In this document: one piece after another, positions 52,112 to 58,979 of the stretch
How positions within the stretch are numbered: position 1 is the stretch's first letter
Layout: each line of letters opens with the position of its first letter
DNA from: Massilia eburnea
GTDB taxonomy: Bacteria; Pseudomonadota; Gammaproteobacteria; Burkholderiales; Burkholderiaceae_D
Assembly (NCBI RefSeq): GCF_009720745.1
Contig: NZ_WNKX01000001.1
Span: forward strand, 248,001 to 312,000
Direction: 5' to 3'
Length of the DNA stretch: 64,000 bases
Program-made: the position numbers and the translations under genes
Notes under the pieces: model-generated
Told to the model about the DNA's origin: nothing
Database searches by the model: none
Seen by the model: only the letters and a program-made list of their open reading frames with translations

Positions 52112-52154
52112 CGTGAAATCGCGAACAGATCACCCAACCCTTTCCTCCTAACAT
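52112..52154 (+). promoter_or_regulatory. Degenerate activator promoter of the OsmB-like gene
   Basis: CGTGAA-ATCG-CGAACA (52112-52127) keeps the right half fully but only GT of the left half. TAACAT (52149-52154) stands 29.5 bases from its centre, the same spacing as at the better sites. Confidence 0.4.
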
Positions 52155-52186
52155 GGAAACCGTCATCCACGTAAGGAGGAAACATC

Positions 52187-52408
52187 ATGAAAACCAAACA
52201 GATCGCAGCCCGCCTTGCTATCGCTACTGCCATGCTTGGCCTGGGTGCATGCTCCTCGATGTCCAACCAGGATAAGAACACGGCCATTGGCGCCGGTGTC
52301 GGCGCCGTGGCCGGCTCTGTGCTGACCGGCGGCTCGACCACGGGTACCGTAGGCGGCGCTGTAGTGGGCGGCGTGATCGGTAACCAGGTCGACAAACCAC
52401 GCCGTTAA
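52187..52408 (+). CDS. OsmB-like glycine-zipper lipoprotein
   Basis: 73 residues behind AAGGAGG. Lipoprotein signal ends at about Cys22 (LGLGACSSM). The mature part is the OsmB-like pattern NQDKNTAIGAGVGAVAGSVL followed by GTVGGAVVGGVIGNQVDK. OsmB is an osmotically induced outer-membrane lipoprotein. The stop overlaps the end of the convergent Crp/Fnr gene by 4 bp. Confidence 0.9.
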   Translation: MKTKQIAARLAIATAMLGLGACSSMSNQDKNTAIGAGVGAVAGSVLTGGSTTGTVGGAVVGGVIGNQVDKPRR

Positions 52409-53124
52409 GACGGCAGGCGGACCTGCTGGTAGCAATGGCAGGACACCGCTTCCAGCCCGGCCGGGTCCAATATCTCGATATTGCCCCGGCTGTAGCTGAT
52501 CAGGCCCTGCCCCTGCAGGGCGCTGGCCGCCTTGGTGACGCCCACCCGGCGCACACCGAGGGCATGGGCCAGGAATTCATGGGTCATATGGAAGCGGTCG
52601 CTTTGCAGGCGGTCGCGGGTGACCAGCAGTGAGCGCGCCAGGCGCGCCTCGAGCACGTGGAAACGGCTGCATACCGCGATCTGGATGGCTTGCGCCAGCA
52701 GTCCGTCGGTATAGCGGTGCAGCAGGCGCTGCAGCGACTCCAGCTCCGCAAATTCGGCACGGAAGTCGGCCGCGGCCATGCGCAGTGCGTGGCCGCGGCG
52801 CTGCACCACGGCGCGCACCTGGGCCAGATGCTGGCCCAGCGCGACCGACGCGCCGATCATGCCTTCGCGCCCGGCCGAACCGACTTCGAGCGTCATGCGG
52901 CCCTCGGCCACCGCCAGCAGCGAGACCAGCGTATCGAGCGGGAAATAGATGAAATCGATGGGCTGGCCGGCTTCGAACAAGATATCGCCAGCCTCCAGTT
53001 CCACCAGTTCGCACAATGCCTCGAGGTGCTCGAGGTCGTCTTCCGGCAGGTTTGCCAGCAAGCGGTTGCCAATGCGGGGAGGTGGCGATTCACTGCTTGG
53101 AACGGTATGAAGATTCAGGGTCAT
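52405..53124 (-). CDS. Crp/Fnr family regulator, LGVRR type
   Basis: 239 residues from ATG 53124; a longer frame to 53202 crosses the promoter. A cyclic-nucleotide-binding fold (about 22-145, ELEAGDILFEAGQPIDFIYFPLDTLVSLLAV) precedes a Crp-type winged helix with MTHEFLAHALGVRRVGVTKAASALQGQGLISYSRGNIEILD. No Fe-S cysteine cluster is seen. This LGVRR-GVT type is common in soil proteobacteria, usually as several paralogues, and its DNA target is not known to me. A TGTACG-type palindrome with a well-placed -10 lies 22 bases upstream of the predicted start, so the gene is probably autoregulated. It is the best candidate controller of the envelope regulon. Confidence 0.9.
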   Translation of the reverse strand: MTLNLHTVPSSESPPPRIGNRLLANLPEDDLEHLEALCELVELEAGDILFEAGQPIDFIYFPLDTLVSLLAVAEGRMTLEVGSAGREGMIGASVALGQHLAQVRAVVQRRGHALRMAAADFRAEFAELESLQRLLHRYTDGLLAQAIQIAVCSRFHVLEARLARSLLVTRDRLQSDRFHMTHEFLAHALGVRRVGVTKAASALQGQGLISYSRGNIEILDPAGLEAVSCHCYQQVRLPS

Positions 53125-53152
53125 TGCCGTCAGCCTGGTGGAGTTTAGGCGG

Positions 53153-53222
53153 AGCGTATCGGCTATTAAAAATGCTGTATGTACGCTGACGCACGGAAGC
53201 AAGCCAGGCCCCCCGCCACAAT
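53153..53222. promoter_or_regulatory. Bidirectional activator promoter of the Crp/Fnr gene and a glycine-zipper gene
   Basis: Palindrome TGTACG-CTGA-CGCACG (53180-53195, nine of ten positions). Minus-strand TACGCT (53158-53153) and plus-strand CACAAT (53217-53222) each begin 29.5 bases from its centre; predicted starts lie 22 and 19 bases before the two ATG codons. Confidence 0.7.
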
Positions 53223-53247
53223 GCGGCTATCCAATAGGAAAGGATTT

Positions 53248-53973
53248 ATGAAAATGGAACCAAACAACAAGATAATGCGCTACACCACCCACCCGATGCT
53301 GCTGATCGCCGCCATCGCCGTCATCCTGTTCTGCGGCGTCGGCATTGCCGCCGTCATGGGCTGGCTGCCGAAATCGGGCGCCAGCATGGGGCCGCCGGTC
53401 GCGGCCGACGCGCCCGTCCAGGTAGGCGGCAGCGAAATGGGTCCGCCACCGGCGCCCGCCGGCCTGGCAGCGGTTGAACGCACGCCAGGCCGCGCCGCCG
53501 ATACGTCCGGCTATTCGGGTGGCGCTGGCGGCAGCTATGGCAGTGGCGCGGCGTCGGCCGAACGCAGCGCAGGCGCAGCACGCTATGCCGAAGCGCCGGC
53601 GGCGCAGCCGGTGGCACAGGCTGCAGAACGTGCGCCGGCGGTCTGCCACAGCTGCGGCGTGGTGCAATCGGTCCATGCCGTCACCCAGCGCGGCCAGGGT
53701 AGCGGCCTTGGCGCAGCGGGCGGCGCGATTGTCGGCGGCCTGCTGGGCAACCAGGTCGGCGGCGGCACGGGCCGCAAACTGGCCACCGTGGCGGGCGCCG
53801 TGGGCGGCGCGGTAGTCGGCAACCAGGTGGAAGGCAATATGAAATCCACGACCCACTACGCGGTACGGGTCCGCATGAATGACGGCAAGGAGCGCACCGT
53901 CAGCAGCAGTTCCGGCGATTGGCAAGCCGGCGAGCACGTAAAAATCGTGAACGGACACCTGCAACGCCGCTGA
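53248..53973 (+). CDS. Glycine-zipper 2TM domain protein, membrane anchored
   Basis: 241 residues from ATG 53248 (AGGAAAGG upstream). An N-terminal anchor (TTHPMLLIAAIAVILFCGVGIAAVMGWL) leads to a low-complexity Ala/Gly/Pro spacer (about 45-150). A C-H-S-C pair (VCHSCGVVQSVHAV) precedes the glycine zipper GSGLGAAGGAIVGGLLGNQVGGGTGRKLATVAGAVGGAVVGNQVEG and a beta-rich C-terminus. This layout is that of SlyB-like proteins on an inner-membrane anchor. The CxxC next to the zipper is a conserved-looking feature of unknown purpose. Confidence 0.87.
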   Translation: MKMEPNNKIMRYTTHPMLLIAAIAVILFCGVGIAAVMGWLPKSGASMGPPVAADAPVQVGGSEMGPPPAPAGLAAVERTPGRAADTSGYSGGAGGSYGSGAASAERSAGAARYAEAPAAQPVAQAAERAPAVCHSCGVVQSVHAVTQRGQGSGLGAAGGAIVGGLLGNQVGGGTGRKLATVAGAVGGAVVGNQVEGNMKSTTHYAVRVRMNDGKERTVSSSSGDWQAGEHVKIVNGHLQRR

Positions 53974-53974
53974 T

Positions 53975-54017
53975 CGTTCGGCATCGAACAGATGACGGCA
54001 CTGGACACGGCAATAAT
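53975..54017 (+). promoter_or_regulatory. Predicted activator promoter of the Lmo0937-like gene
   Basis: CGTTCG-GCAT-CGAACA (53975-53990, nine of ten positions) followed by AATAAT (54012-54017), 29.5 bases from its centre. The palindrome begins one base after the previous stop codon. Confidence 0.65.
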
Positions 54018-54052
54018 GCACTCAGGATTACGGAATATGAGAGGAAAACATC

Positions 54053-54199
54053 ATGCTCTATACCATCGCTGTCGTACTCATCATCTTGTGGCTGCTCGGC
54101 CTGGTGACCTCCTACACTGTGGGCGGTTTCATCCATATCTTGCTGGTCGTGGCAATCATCATGATCTTGCTGCGCCTGATCAGCGGGCGCGGCATTTAG
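54053..54199 (+). CDS. Lmo0937-type small membrane protein
   Basis: 48 residues: MLYTIAVVLIILWLLGLVTS, then YTVGGFIHILLVVAIIMILL and RLISGRGI. Two transmembrane helices with the LGLVTSYTVGGFIHILLV core are diagnostic of the Lmo0937/DUF5670 family, found widely near stress genes, function unknown. GAGAGGA lies upstream. A strong terminator follows. Confidence 0.9.
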   Translation: MLYTIAVVLIILWLLGLVTSYTVGGFIHILLVVAIIMILLRLISGRGI

Positions 54200-54219
54200 T
54201 CGAGCCGGCCAAGCCGGCG

Positions 54220-54225
54220 TACACT
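54220..54225 (+). promoter_or_regulatory. Possible -10 box upstream of the terminator
   Basis: TACACT, with TTAGTC 18 bases upstream as a poor -35. If used, transcription would start near 54232 inside the terminator stem, which makes an upstream promoter reading through more likely for the OmpA gene. Confidence 0.3.
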
Positions 54226-54228
54226 ATC

Positions 54229-54267
54229 GGGGCGGGCCTGCAGCGCAGGACCCGTCCCGCTTTTTTT
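54229..54267 (+). terminator. Strong intrinsic terminator/attenuator before an OmpA gene
   Basis: Outer stem GGGGCGGG with CCCGTCCC (one G-T pair), inner stem CCTGC with GCAGG, then GC and seven T. It ends 26 bp before the ATG of the next co-directional gene. Confidence 0.9.
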
Positions 54268-54293
54268 GTCCAAAACTAAGGAAGGAGAAGCTC

Positions 54294-54959
54294 ATGCCCA
54301 ATAAAACCCTGGCTGCCCTGCTGATCGCAGCGATTGCGGCAACTGGCTGCGCGGATATGGATGCGACCCAGCGCGGCACGGCGACCGGCGCCGGTGTCGG
54401 CGCCGGCATCGGCGCCGTGCTGGGCGCGGCGACCGGCCATGGCGGCGGCGGCCGGGCGGCCGGCGGCGCGGTACTCGGCGCGGCAGTCGGCGCCGTGGTC
54501 GGCAACGTCTGGTCCAAGCGCATGGAAGCGCAGAAGCAGCAAATGGAACAAGCCACCAAGGGCACCGGCGTGCAAGTCAGCCAGACCGGCGACAACCGCC
54601 TGAAACTGGAAATCCCGAGCGATATCTCGTTCGACACCAACCGTTCCGACATCAAGCCGGACTTCCGCCCGATCCTGGACCGTTTCGCCACCACCTTGAA
54701 TGAGAATCCGGCCACTACGGTGAGCATTGTCGGCCATACCGACAGCACCGGCAGCGCTGCCGTCAACCAGCCGCTCTCGGTCGACCGCGCCGCCCATACC
54801 CGCGACTACCTGGCTTCGCGCGGGGTATCGCCCACCCGTATCGTGATCGAAGGCCGCGGCGAGCAGGAACCGATCGCCTCCAACGAGGATGCCGCCGGCC
54901 GCGCGCGCAACCGCCGCGTGGAAATCTTCGTAGCCGAACCGCGTCCGCCACAGGGCTAA
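54294..54959 (+). CDS. OmpA family lipoprotein with glycine zipper (YiaD-like)
   Basis: 221 residues behind AAGGAGAAG. Lipoprotein signal ends at about Cys18 (AAIAATGCADM). A glycine zipper (about 26-75, GTATGAGVGAGIGAVLGAATGHGGGG, AAVGAVVGNVWS) precedes the OmpA peptidoglycan-binding domain (about 100-215, ISFDTNRSDIKPDFRPILDRFATTL, GHTDSTGSAAVNQPLSVDRA, NRRVEIFVAE). Members such as YiaD link the outer membrane to the wall. Expression must pass the terminator at 54229-54267 or start just upstream of it. Confidence 0.92.
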   Translation: MPNKTLAALLIAAIAATGCADMDATQRGTATGAGVGAGIGAVLGAATGHGGGGRAAGGAVLGAAVGAVVGNVWSKRMEAQKQQMEQATKGTGVQVSQTGDNRLKLEIPSDISFDTNRSDIKPDFRPILDRFATTLNENPATTVSIVGHTDSTGSAAVNQPLSVDRAAHTRDYLASRGVSPTRIVIEGRGEQEPIASNEDAAGRARNRRVEIFVAEPRPPQG

Positions 54960-54977
54960 GCAGTAAGCCATTGAACT

Positions 54978-55001
54978 GGCCCGGCGCCCAGGCGCCGGGC
55001 C
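54978..55001. other. Strong GC hairpin between the OmpA-like and DUF3617 genes
   Basis: GGCCCGGCGCC pairs fully with GGCGCCGGGCC around CA. No T-tract follows, so it is more likely an mRNA stability element or Rho-independent pause than a full terminator. Confidence 0.6.
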
Positions 55002-55022
55002 TCCACTCTATCTGGAGCAGCC

Positions 55023-55616
55023 ATGCGACTTCCTCTCTTCATCTCGCTTTGCCTGGCCGCGGTGCCGGCGATGGCGCAGACTTTGAAACCTGGGCTGTGG
55101 GAGCTGAGCAACCGCGTTGCGTCCGCCAGTCCGGAAACCATGGCGGTCATGTCGGCTGCCCAGCAGCAGATGGCGAATATGCCGCCCGAGCAGCGCAAGG
55201 CGATGGAGCAGATGATGGCCAGCCACGGGGTCAATATGAGCCTGGGCGACGCCGGCGGCGTGAAACTGACGTATTGCCTGAGCAAGGAAATGGCGGACAA
55301 GCACGACCTGCCCGCCGGCCAGCCTGGCCAGTGCACGACGACGCGCACGCCCGTCCCTGGCGGCTTGAACGTCAGCTTCAACTGCAGCCGTCCGCCATCA
55401 AGCGGCAACGGCCAGGTGATCTTCAACGGCAATACGGCTTACAGCATGCGCATGAACGTCAACAGCACAATGCAAGGCAAGCCCCAGAACATGGTGGTGG
55501 AAGGCTCCGGCCGCTGGCTCAGCGCGGACTGCGGCAGCGTGAAGCCGGCGGCGCCGCTGGCGCCGCCCAGCAAGCCTGGTCCGGACGTGCCGGCGCCTAT
55601 TCGCCGCGATCAATAA
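55023..55616 (+). CDS. DUF3617 domain periplasmic protein
   Basis: 197 residues. Signal peptide to about residue 18 (AAVPAMAQ). DUF3617 features follow: LKPGLWELSNRV at the mature start, CLSKEMADKHDLP and a disulfide-ready cysteine set (Cys in TYCLSK, QCTTTR, FNCSRP, ADCGSV). Proteins of this family are small, exported and uncharacterised. The C-terminus overlaps the convergent aminotransferase gene by 20 bp. Confidence 0.87.
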   Translation: MRLPLFISLCLAAVPAMAQTLKPGLWELSNRVASASPETMAVMSAAQQQMANMPPEQRKAMEQMMASHGVNMSLGDAGGVKLTYCLSKEMADKHDLPAGQPGQCTTTRTPVPGGLNVSFNCSRPPSSGNGQVIFNGNTAYSMRMNVNSTMQGKPQNMVVEGSGRWLSADCGSVKPAAPLAPPSKPGPDVPAPIRRDQ

Positions 55617-56436
55617 AGGCCCAGTACAGCTCGCGGGCTTTGCTGGCGACGGGGCCGGCCGGCAGTTCGCGGCCGTTGTAGCGCACGCAGGGCATGACCT
55701 TGCCGAAGTTGCCGGTGTTGAAGATCTCGCTGGCCTTGTCCAGCTCTTCCGGCTTGACGCTGCGCTGTTCGACTTCGATGCCGGCTTCGGCCAGCAGCTT
55801 GATCACGCGGGCGCGGGTGATGCCGGCCAGGAAGGTGCCGTTCAGTGCCGGGGTGACGACCTTGCCTTCGGCGGTCACGAAGAACAGGTTCGCGGTGGCG
55901 AATTCCGCCACGTTGCCCTGGCTGTCGCATACCACCGCGTTGTCGCAGCCGCGTTCCTTGGCTTCGCGCAGTACGCGGGTCGAGTTGGCATACAGGGCTG
56001 AGGCCTTGGCGTCGGTGGGCGCCATATCCGGGTCGGGCCGGCGCATGGCCGACAGGCAGGCCGAGAAACCGGTAAAGGGCGGCAGCGGGGCGTCGAACAG
56101 GGTCAGGGCGAAGGCCGATTTTTCAGCGACCGGAATCAGCAAGCCATCGGTCGCGAACACCAGGGGGCGGATGTACAGCTCGGCATTGGCCGGGAAACGC
56201 GCGACGCCCTCCTTCACCAGCTTTTCCATTTCATCCACGCTGAGCGGGCATTCCAGGCCCAGGCTGCGCGCCGAGCGAATCACGCGTTCCAGGTGCGGAC
56301 GCAGGTCGGGCAGCTTGCCGTGCATGGCGCGCGCGCCGTCGAAAACGGACGAGCCAAGCCAGACGCTGTGGTCCATCGCGCCGAACAGCGGCGCATTGCC
56401 TTCGGCCCAGTTGCCATTGAAGTAAGTCAGATACAT
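55597..56436 (-). CDS. Branched-chain-type aminotransferase, fold type IV
   Basis: 279 residues, somewhat shorter than housekeeping IlvE. The PLP lysine lies in DAKASALYANSTRVLREAKERG, and the family motifs LGSSVFDGARAM, GNVAEFATANLFFV and GTFLAGITRARVIKLL are present. Fold-type-IV members convert branched-chain keto acids, D-amino acids or aminodeoxychorismate. Motif wording favours the branched-chain type, but the substrate is not certain. It lies alone, convergent with the DUF3617 gene. Confidence 0.9.
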   Translation of the reverse strand: MYLTYFNGNWAEGNAPLFGAMDHSVWLGSSVFDGARAMHGKLPDLRPHLERVIRSARSLGLECPLSVDEMEKLVKEGVARFPANAELYIRPLVFATDGLLIPVAEKSAFALTLFDAPLPPFTGFSACLSAMRRPDPDMAPTDAKASALYANSTRVLREAKERGCDNAVVCDSQGNVAEFATANLFFVTAEGKVVTPALNGTFLAGITRARVIKLLAEAGIEVEQRSVKPEELDKASEIFNTGNFGKVMPCVRYNGRELPAGPVASKARELYWAFIDRGE

Positions 56437-56482
56437 AGTGTTCCCCGCTGAAAGTTCCAGCTGAGGAATTTAACACATGGCA

Positions 56483-57568
56483 TCAAAACGCGTGGCGCAG
56501 GCCGAAAGTCAGGGCGCGGTTGCCCTTGCCGGTTTCGGTCGCCGTGCCGGCTGTGTAAGCCGCGCCGTTGCGGTTGCGGATATGGGCGAAGGAAGCGTGC
56601 AGCGCCGTCCGCCGCGAAAGCGAATACACCACGCCGACCCCGGCCTGGTCCGCATCCTGGTTGGCCGGACTGCGGTCATCCTTGTGGATGAAGGAGGCCA
56701 TATAGGTGAAGGGGCCGCTGACGTAGGACAGGCCCGCCAGCACGTCCCGGCTGTACAGGGAAGGCGTGGCCAGCGTCAGCGCGCCATAAGGGCTGGACGG
56801 GTCCCAGGGCGAGCTGCCCCAGCCGCGGTTGACACCATAGGCCGCAAATACCGTGGCATTGCCGAGCTTGACGTTGGCCGCCGCCAGCGTGTTGCGTGCC
56901 GACAGGTCCACCGGCTGCGTGGTACCGACGGCATCGATCGGGTTGCGCTTGCGCTGGTGGGCCAGGCGAAGGGTGAAGATGCCGTCGGCGAAACCGACTG
57001 TCGCGCCATAAGCCTTGTTGCCGGACGTGCTGAAGTCCGATTCACCGAAGCTGTAGATGGCGCCGGCGCTCCAGCGGCGCCCTGCCGGCGTACGGTACTT
57101 GATCGTATTGTCGTAGCGCTTGGTGGTAAAGCCCATCAGGTTGGTCGCGGTGCCGGCCAAGCCGCCGTGGAAAGGGTCCGCCACTTCGGCCAGCGTCTCG
57201 TATTGCAGGTTGTACTGGCGCCCGAGCGTCAGGGCGCCCCAGCGGCCGTCCAGCCCGACCCAGGCCTGGCGGCCGAACAGCCTGCCCTCTTCCGAGCGGC
57301 CGGTATCGTTTTCCACGCCGCCCTCGACTGTGAAGATGGCCGAGTTGCCATGGCTGCCCAAGGGCTCGCGGCCGCTGATGCCGATGCGCGAGCCTTCGGA
57401 GATGCCGGGCGAAAGCTTGCTGCCGGCACAATTGTCCCTGCAGCCACGTTCGACCAGCACGCCCGCATCGAGCACGCCGTAGACCTGGACGCCCTCGCCC
57501 GCTGCCGGCTGCCTGGTCTGCGCCAGGGCCAGTGCTGGGCTAATGAGCAGGAAGGCAAGAACTTTCAT
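56483..57568 (-). CDS. Gram-negative general porin (Omp32/PorB type)
   Basis: 361 residues from ATG 57568; the longer frame to 57616 crosses the promoter. Signal peptide to about residue 17 (ISPALALAQ). The barrel begins GVQVYGVLDAGVLVERG and ends FGLRHAF with the terminal Phe needed by BAM. A constriction-loop region GGLAGTATNLMGFTTKRYDNTIKYRTP is seen. It is a 16-strand trimeric porin of the betaproteobacterial type. TAAGCT ends 7 bases before the ATG without a ribosome site, suggesting a leaderless message. Confidence 0.92.
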   Translation of the reverse strand: MKVLAFLLISPALALAQTRQPAAGEGVQVYGVLDAGVLVERGCRDNCAGSKLSPGISEGSRIGISGREPLGSHGNSAIFTVEGGVENDTGRSEEGRLFGRQAWVGLDGRWGALTLGRQYNLQYETLAEVADPFHGGLAGTATNLMGFTTKRYDNTIKYRTPAGRRWSAGAIYSFGESDFSTSGNKAYGATVGFADGIFTLRLAHQRKRNPIDAVGTTQPVDLSARNTLAAANVKLGNATVFAAYGVNRGWGSSPWDPSSPYGALTLATPSLYSRDVLAGLSYVSGPFTYMASFIHKDDRSPANQDADQAGVGVVYSLSRRTALHASFAHIRNRNGAAYTAGTATETGKGNRALTFGLRHAF

Positions 57569-57575
57569 GCTTGTC

Positions 57576-57619
57576 AGCTTAGGGTAAGCACAGGCATGCA
57601 ATCTGTGCGGAGACAAACA
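57576..57619 (-). promoter_or_regulatory. Predicted activator promoter of the porin gene
   Basis: TGTGCG-GAGA-CAAACA (57604-57619, nine of ten positions). On the minus strand TAAGCT (57581-57576) begins 30.5 bases from its centre, so transcription would start at about 57569, next to ATG 57568. Confidence 0.6.
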
Positions 57620-57637
57620 AAACTATTTGGAGACCGT

Positions 57638-58915
57638 ATGTCCAGCAAGCGTTGCAGCGCCGCCGATGCTATCCGCCTCGTGCGTGACGGCGATATGATC
57701 ATTGTTCCGACCGGCGCCGGCGAGCCGCCCACGCTGCTGAAGGAACTGTCGGCGCAGCGCCGCAGCTTCAACGGCGTGCAGGTGGCGCAAATCCTGGCCA
57801 TGCGCAAATACGATTATTTCGATCCGGAAACCGCGCACCACGTGCGGCATTGCGCCCTGTTCTTTGGCGGCGCCTCGCGCGCAGCGGGGCAGGCTGGCTG
57901 GGCCGATTTCATTCCCGCCTATTTCTCCGAGATCCCATCGCTGATCGAGCGCGGGCAGATGCCGGCCGACGTGGTGTTTGCGCTGGCTTCGGAAATGGAT
58001 GAGCACGGCAACTTCGCGCTCAGCCTGGGCGCCGACTACACCATGGCCGCCTTGCAGAGGGCGCGCGTGATCGTGCTGGAATCCAACCCGAACGTGCCGT
58101 TCGCGCATGGCCAGTGCCATATCCACATTTCCCAGGTGACTGCCGTGGTGGCAAGCAGCGAGCCGGTGATTGAAGTGGGCCTGCCGCAGATCGGCCCGGT
58201 GCAGGAAGCCATTGCCGCCCACGTGGCGCCGATGATCGAAGACGGTTCGACGCTGCAGATCGGCTATGGCGGCATTCCCGATGCGGTGGTGATGCAGCTG
58301 ACCAGCAAGCAAGACCTCGGCATCCACACGGAAATGATCGGCGACGGCATCCTCAAGCTGGTGGAAGCCGGGGCGGTGACCAACCGCCGCAAGACTTTCA
58401 TGCCGGGGCGCATGGTGGCGACTTTTGCGCTGGGTTCGCGCAAGCTGTACGACTTCATGCACCATAACCCGATGCTGGAAATGCATCCGGTCAGCTTCAC
58501 CAACGATCCCTGCATCGCCGGGCAGAACGACAAGCTGGTATCGATCAACGCCAGCCTGCAGATCGACCTGCTGGGCCAGTGCGGCTCGGAGAGCCTGGCC
58601 CACCTGCCCTATTCCGGTACAGGCGGCCAGGTCGACTTCGTACGCGCGGCCAACCGTTCGCGCGGCGGCAAATCCTTCATCGTGCTGCCATCGACTGCCA
58701 AGGAAGGCAGCATTTCCCGCATCGTGCCAACGCTGTGCGCAGGCACGCATGTGACTACCAGCAAGAACGACATCAACTACGTGGTCACCGAATATGGGGT
58801 AGCACAGCTGCGCGGCAAGTCCGCCAAGCAGCGTGCCGAGGCGCTGGTTGCCATTGCGCATCCCGACTTCCGCGGCGAACTGCGGCGCGAAGCGGCCCGG
58901 CTCAACTACTGTTAG
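57638..58915 (+). CDS. Acetyl-CoA hydrolase/transferase family protein
   Basis: 425 residues from ATG 57638 (GGAG upstream). The class I CoA-transferase pattern is visible: PTGAGEPPTLLKEL, GDGILKLVEAGAVTNRRK after HTEMI (likely catalytic Glu), and the glycine loop LQIGYGGIPDAVVMQL. C-terminal TEYGVAQLRGKSAKQRAEALVAIAHPDFR is typical of 4-hydroxybutyrate or acetyl-CoA:carboxylate CoA-transferases. The exact acids used are not readable. The start region shares 70 bp with the divergent porin promoter. Confidence 0.9.
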   Translation: MSSKRCSAADAIRLVRDGDMIIVPTGAGEPPTLLKELSAQRRSFNGVQVAQILAMRKYDYFDPETAHHVRHCALFFGGASRAAGQAGWADFIPAYFSEIPSLIERGQMPADVVFALASEMDEHGNFALSLGADYTMAALQRARVIVLESNPNVPFAHGQCHIHISQVTAVVASSEPVIEVGLPQIGPVQEAIAAHVAPMIEDGSTLQIGYGGIPDAVVMQLTSKQDLGIHTEMIGDGILKLVEAGAVTNRRKTFMPGRMVATFALGSRKLYDFMHHNPMLEMHPVSFTNDPCIAGQNDKLVSINASLQIDLLGQCGSESLAHLPYSGTGGQVDFVRAANRSRGGKSFIVLPSTAKEGSISRIVPTLCAGTHVTTSKNDINYVVTEYGVAQLRGKSAKQRAEALVAIAHPDFRGELRREAARLNYC

Positions 58916-58918
58916 CTA

Positions 58919-58961
58919 TGTTCGGCAGCGAACATTCAACCGTTCGCTGCTGTCTTAGACT
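58919..58961 (+). promoter_or_regulatory. Predicted activator promoter of the phospholipase-D-family gene
   Basis: Perfect palindrome TGTTCG-GCAG-CGAACA (58919-58934) with TAGACT (58956-58961) 29.5 bases from its centre. Start predicted near 58968, placing the palindrome at -41.5. Confidence 0.7.
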
Positions 58962-58979
58962 GGCCTTCGGAGGTCACTC

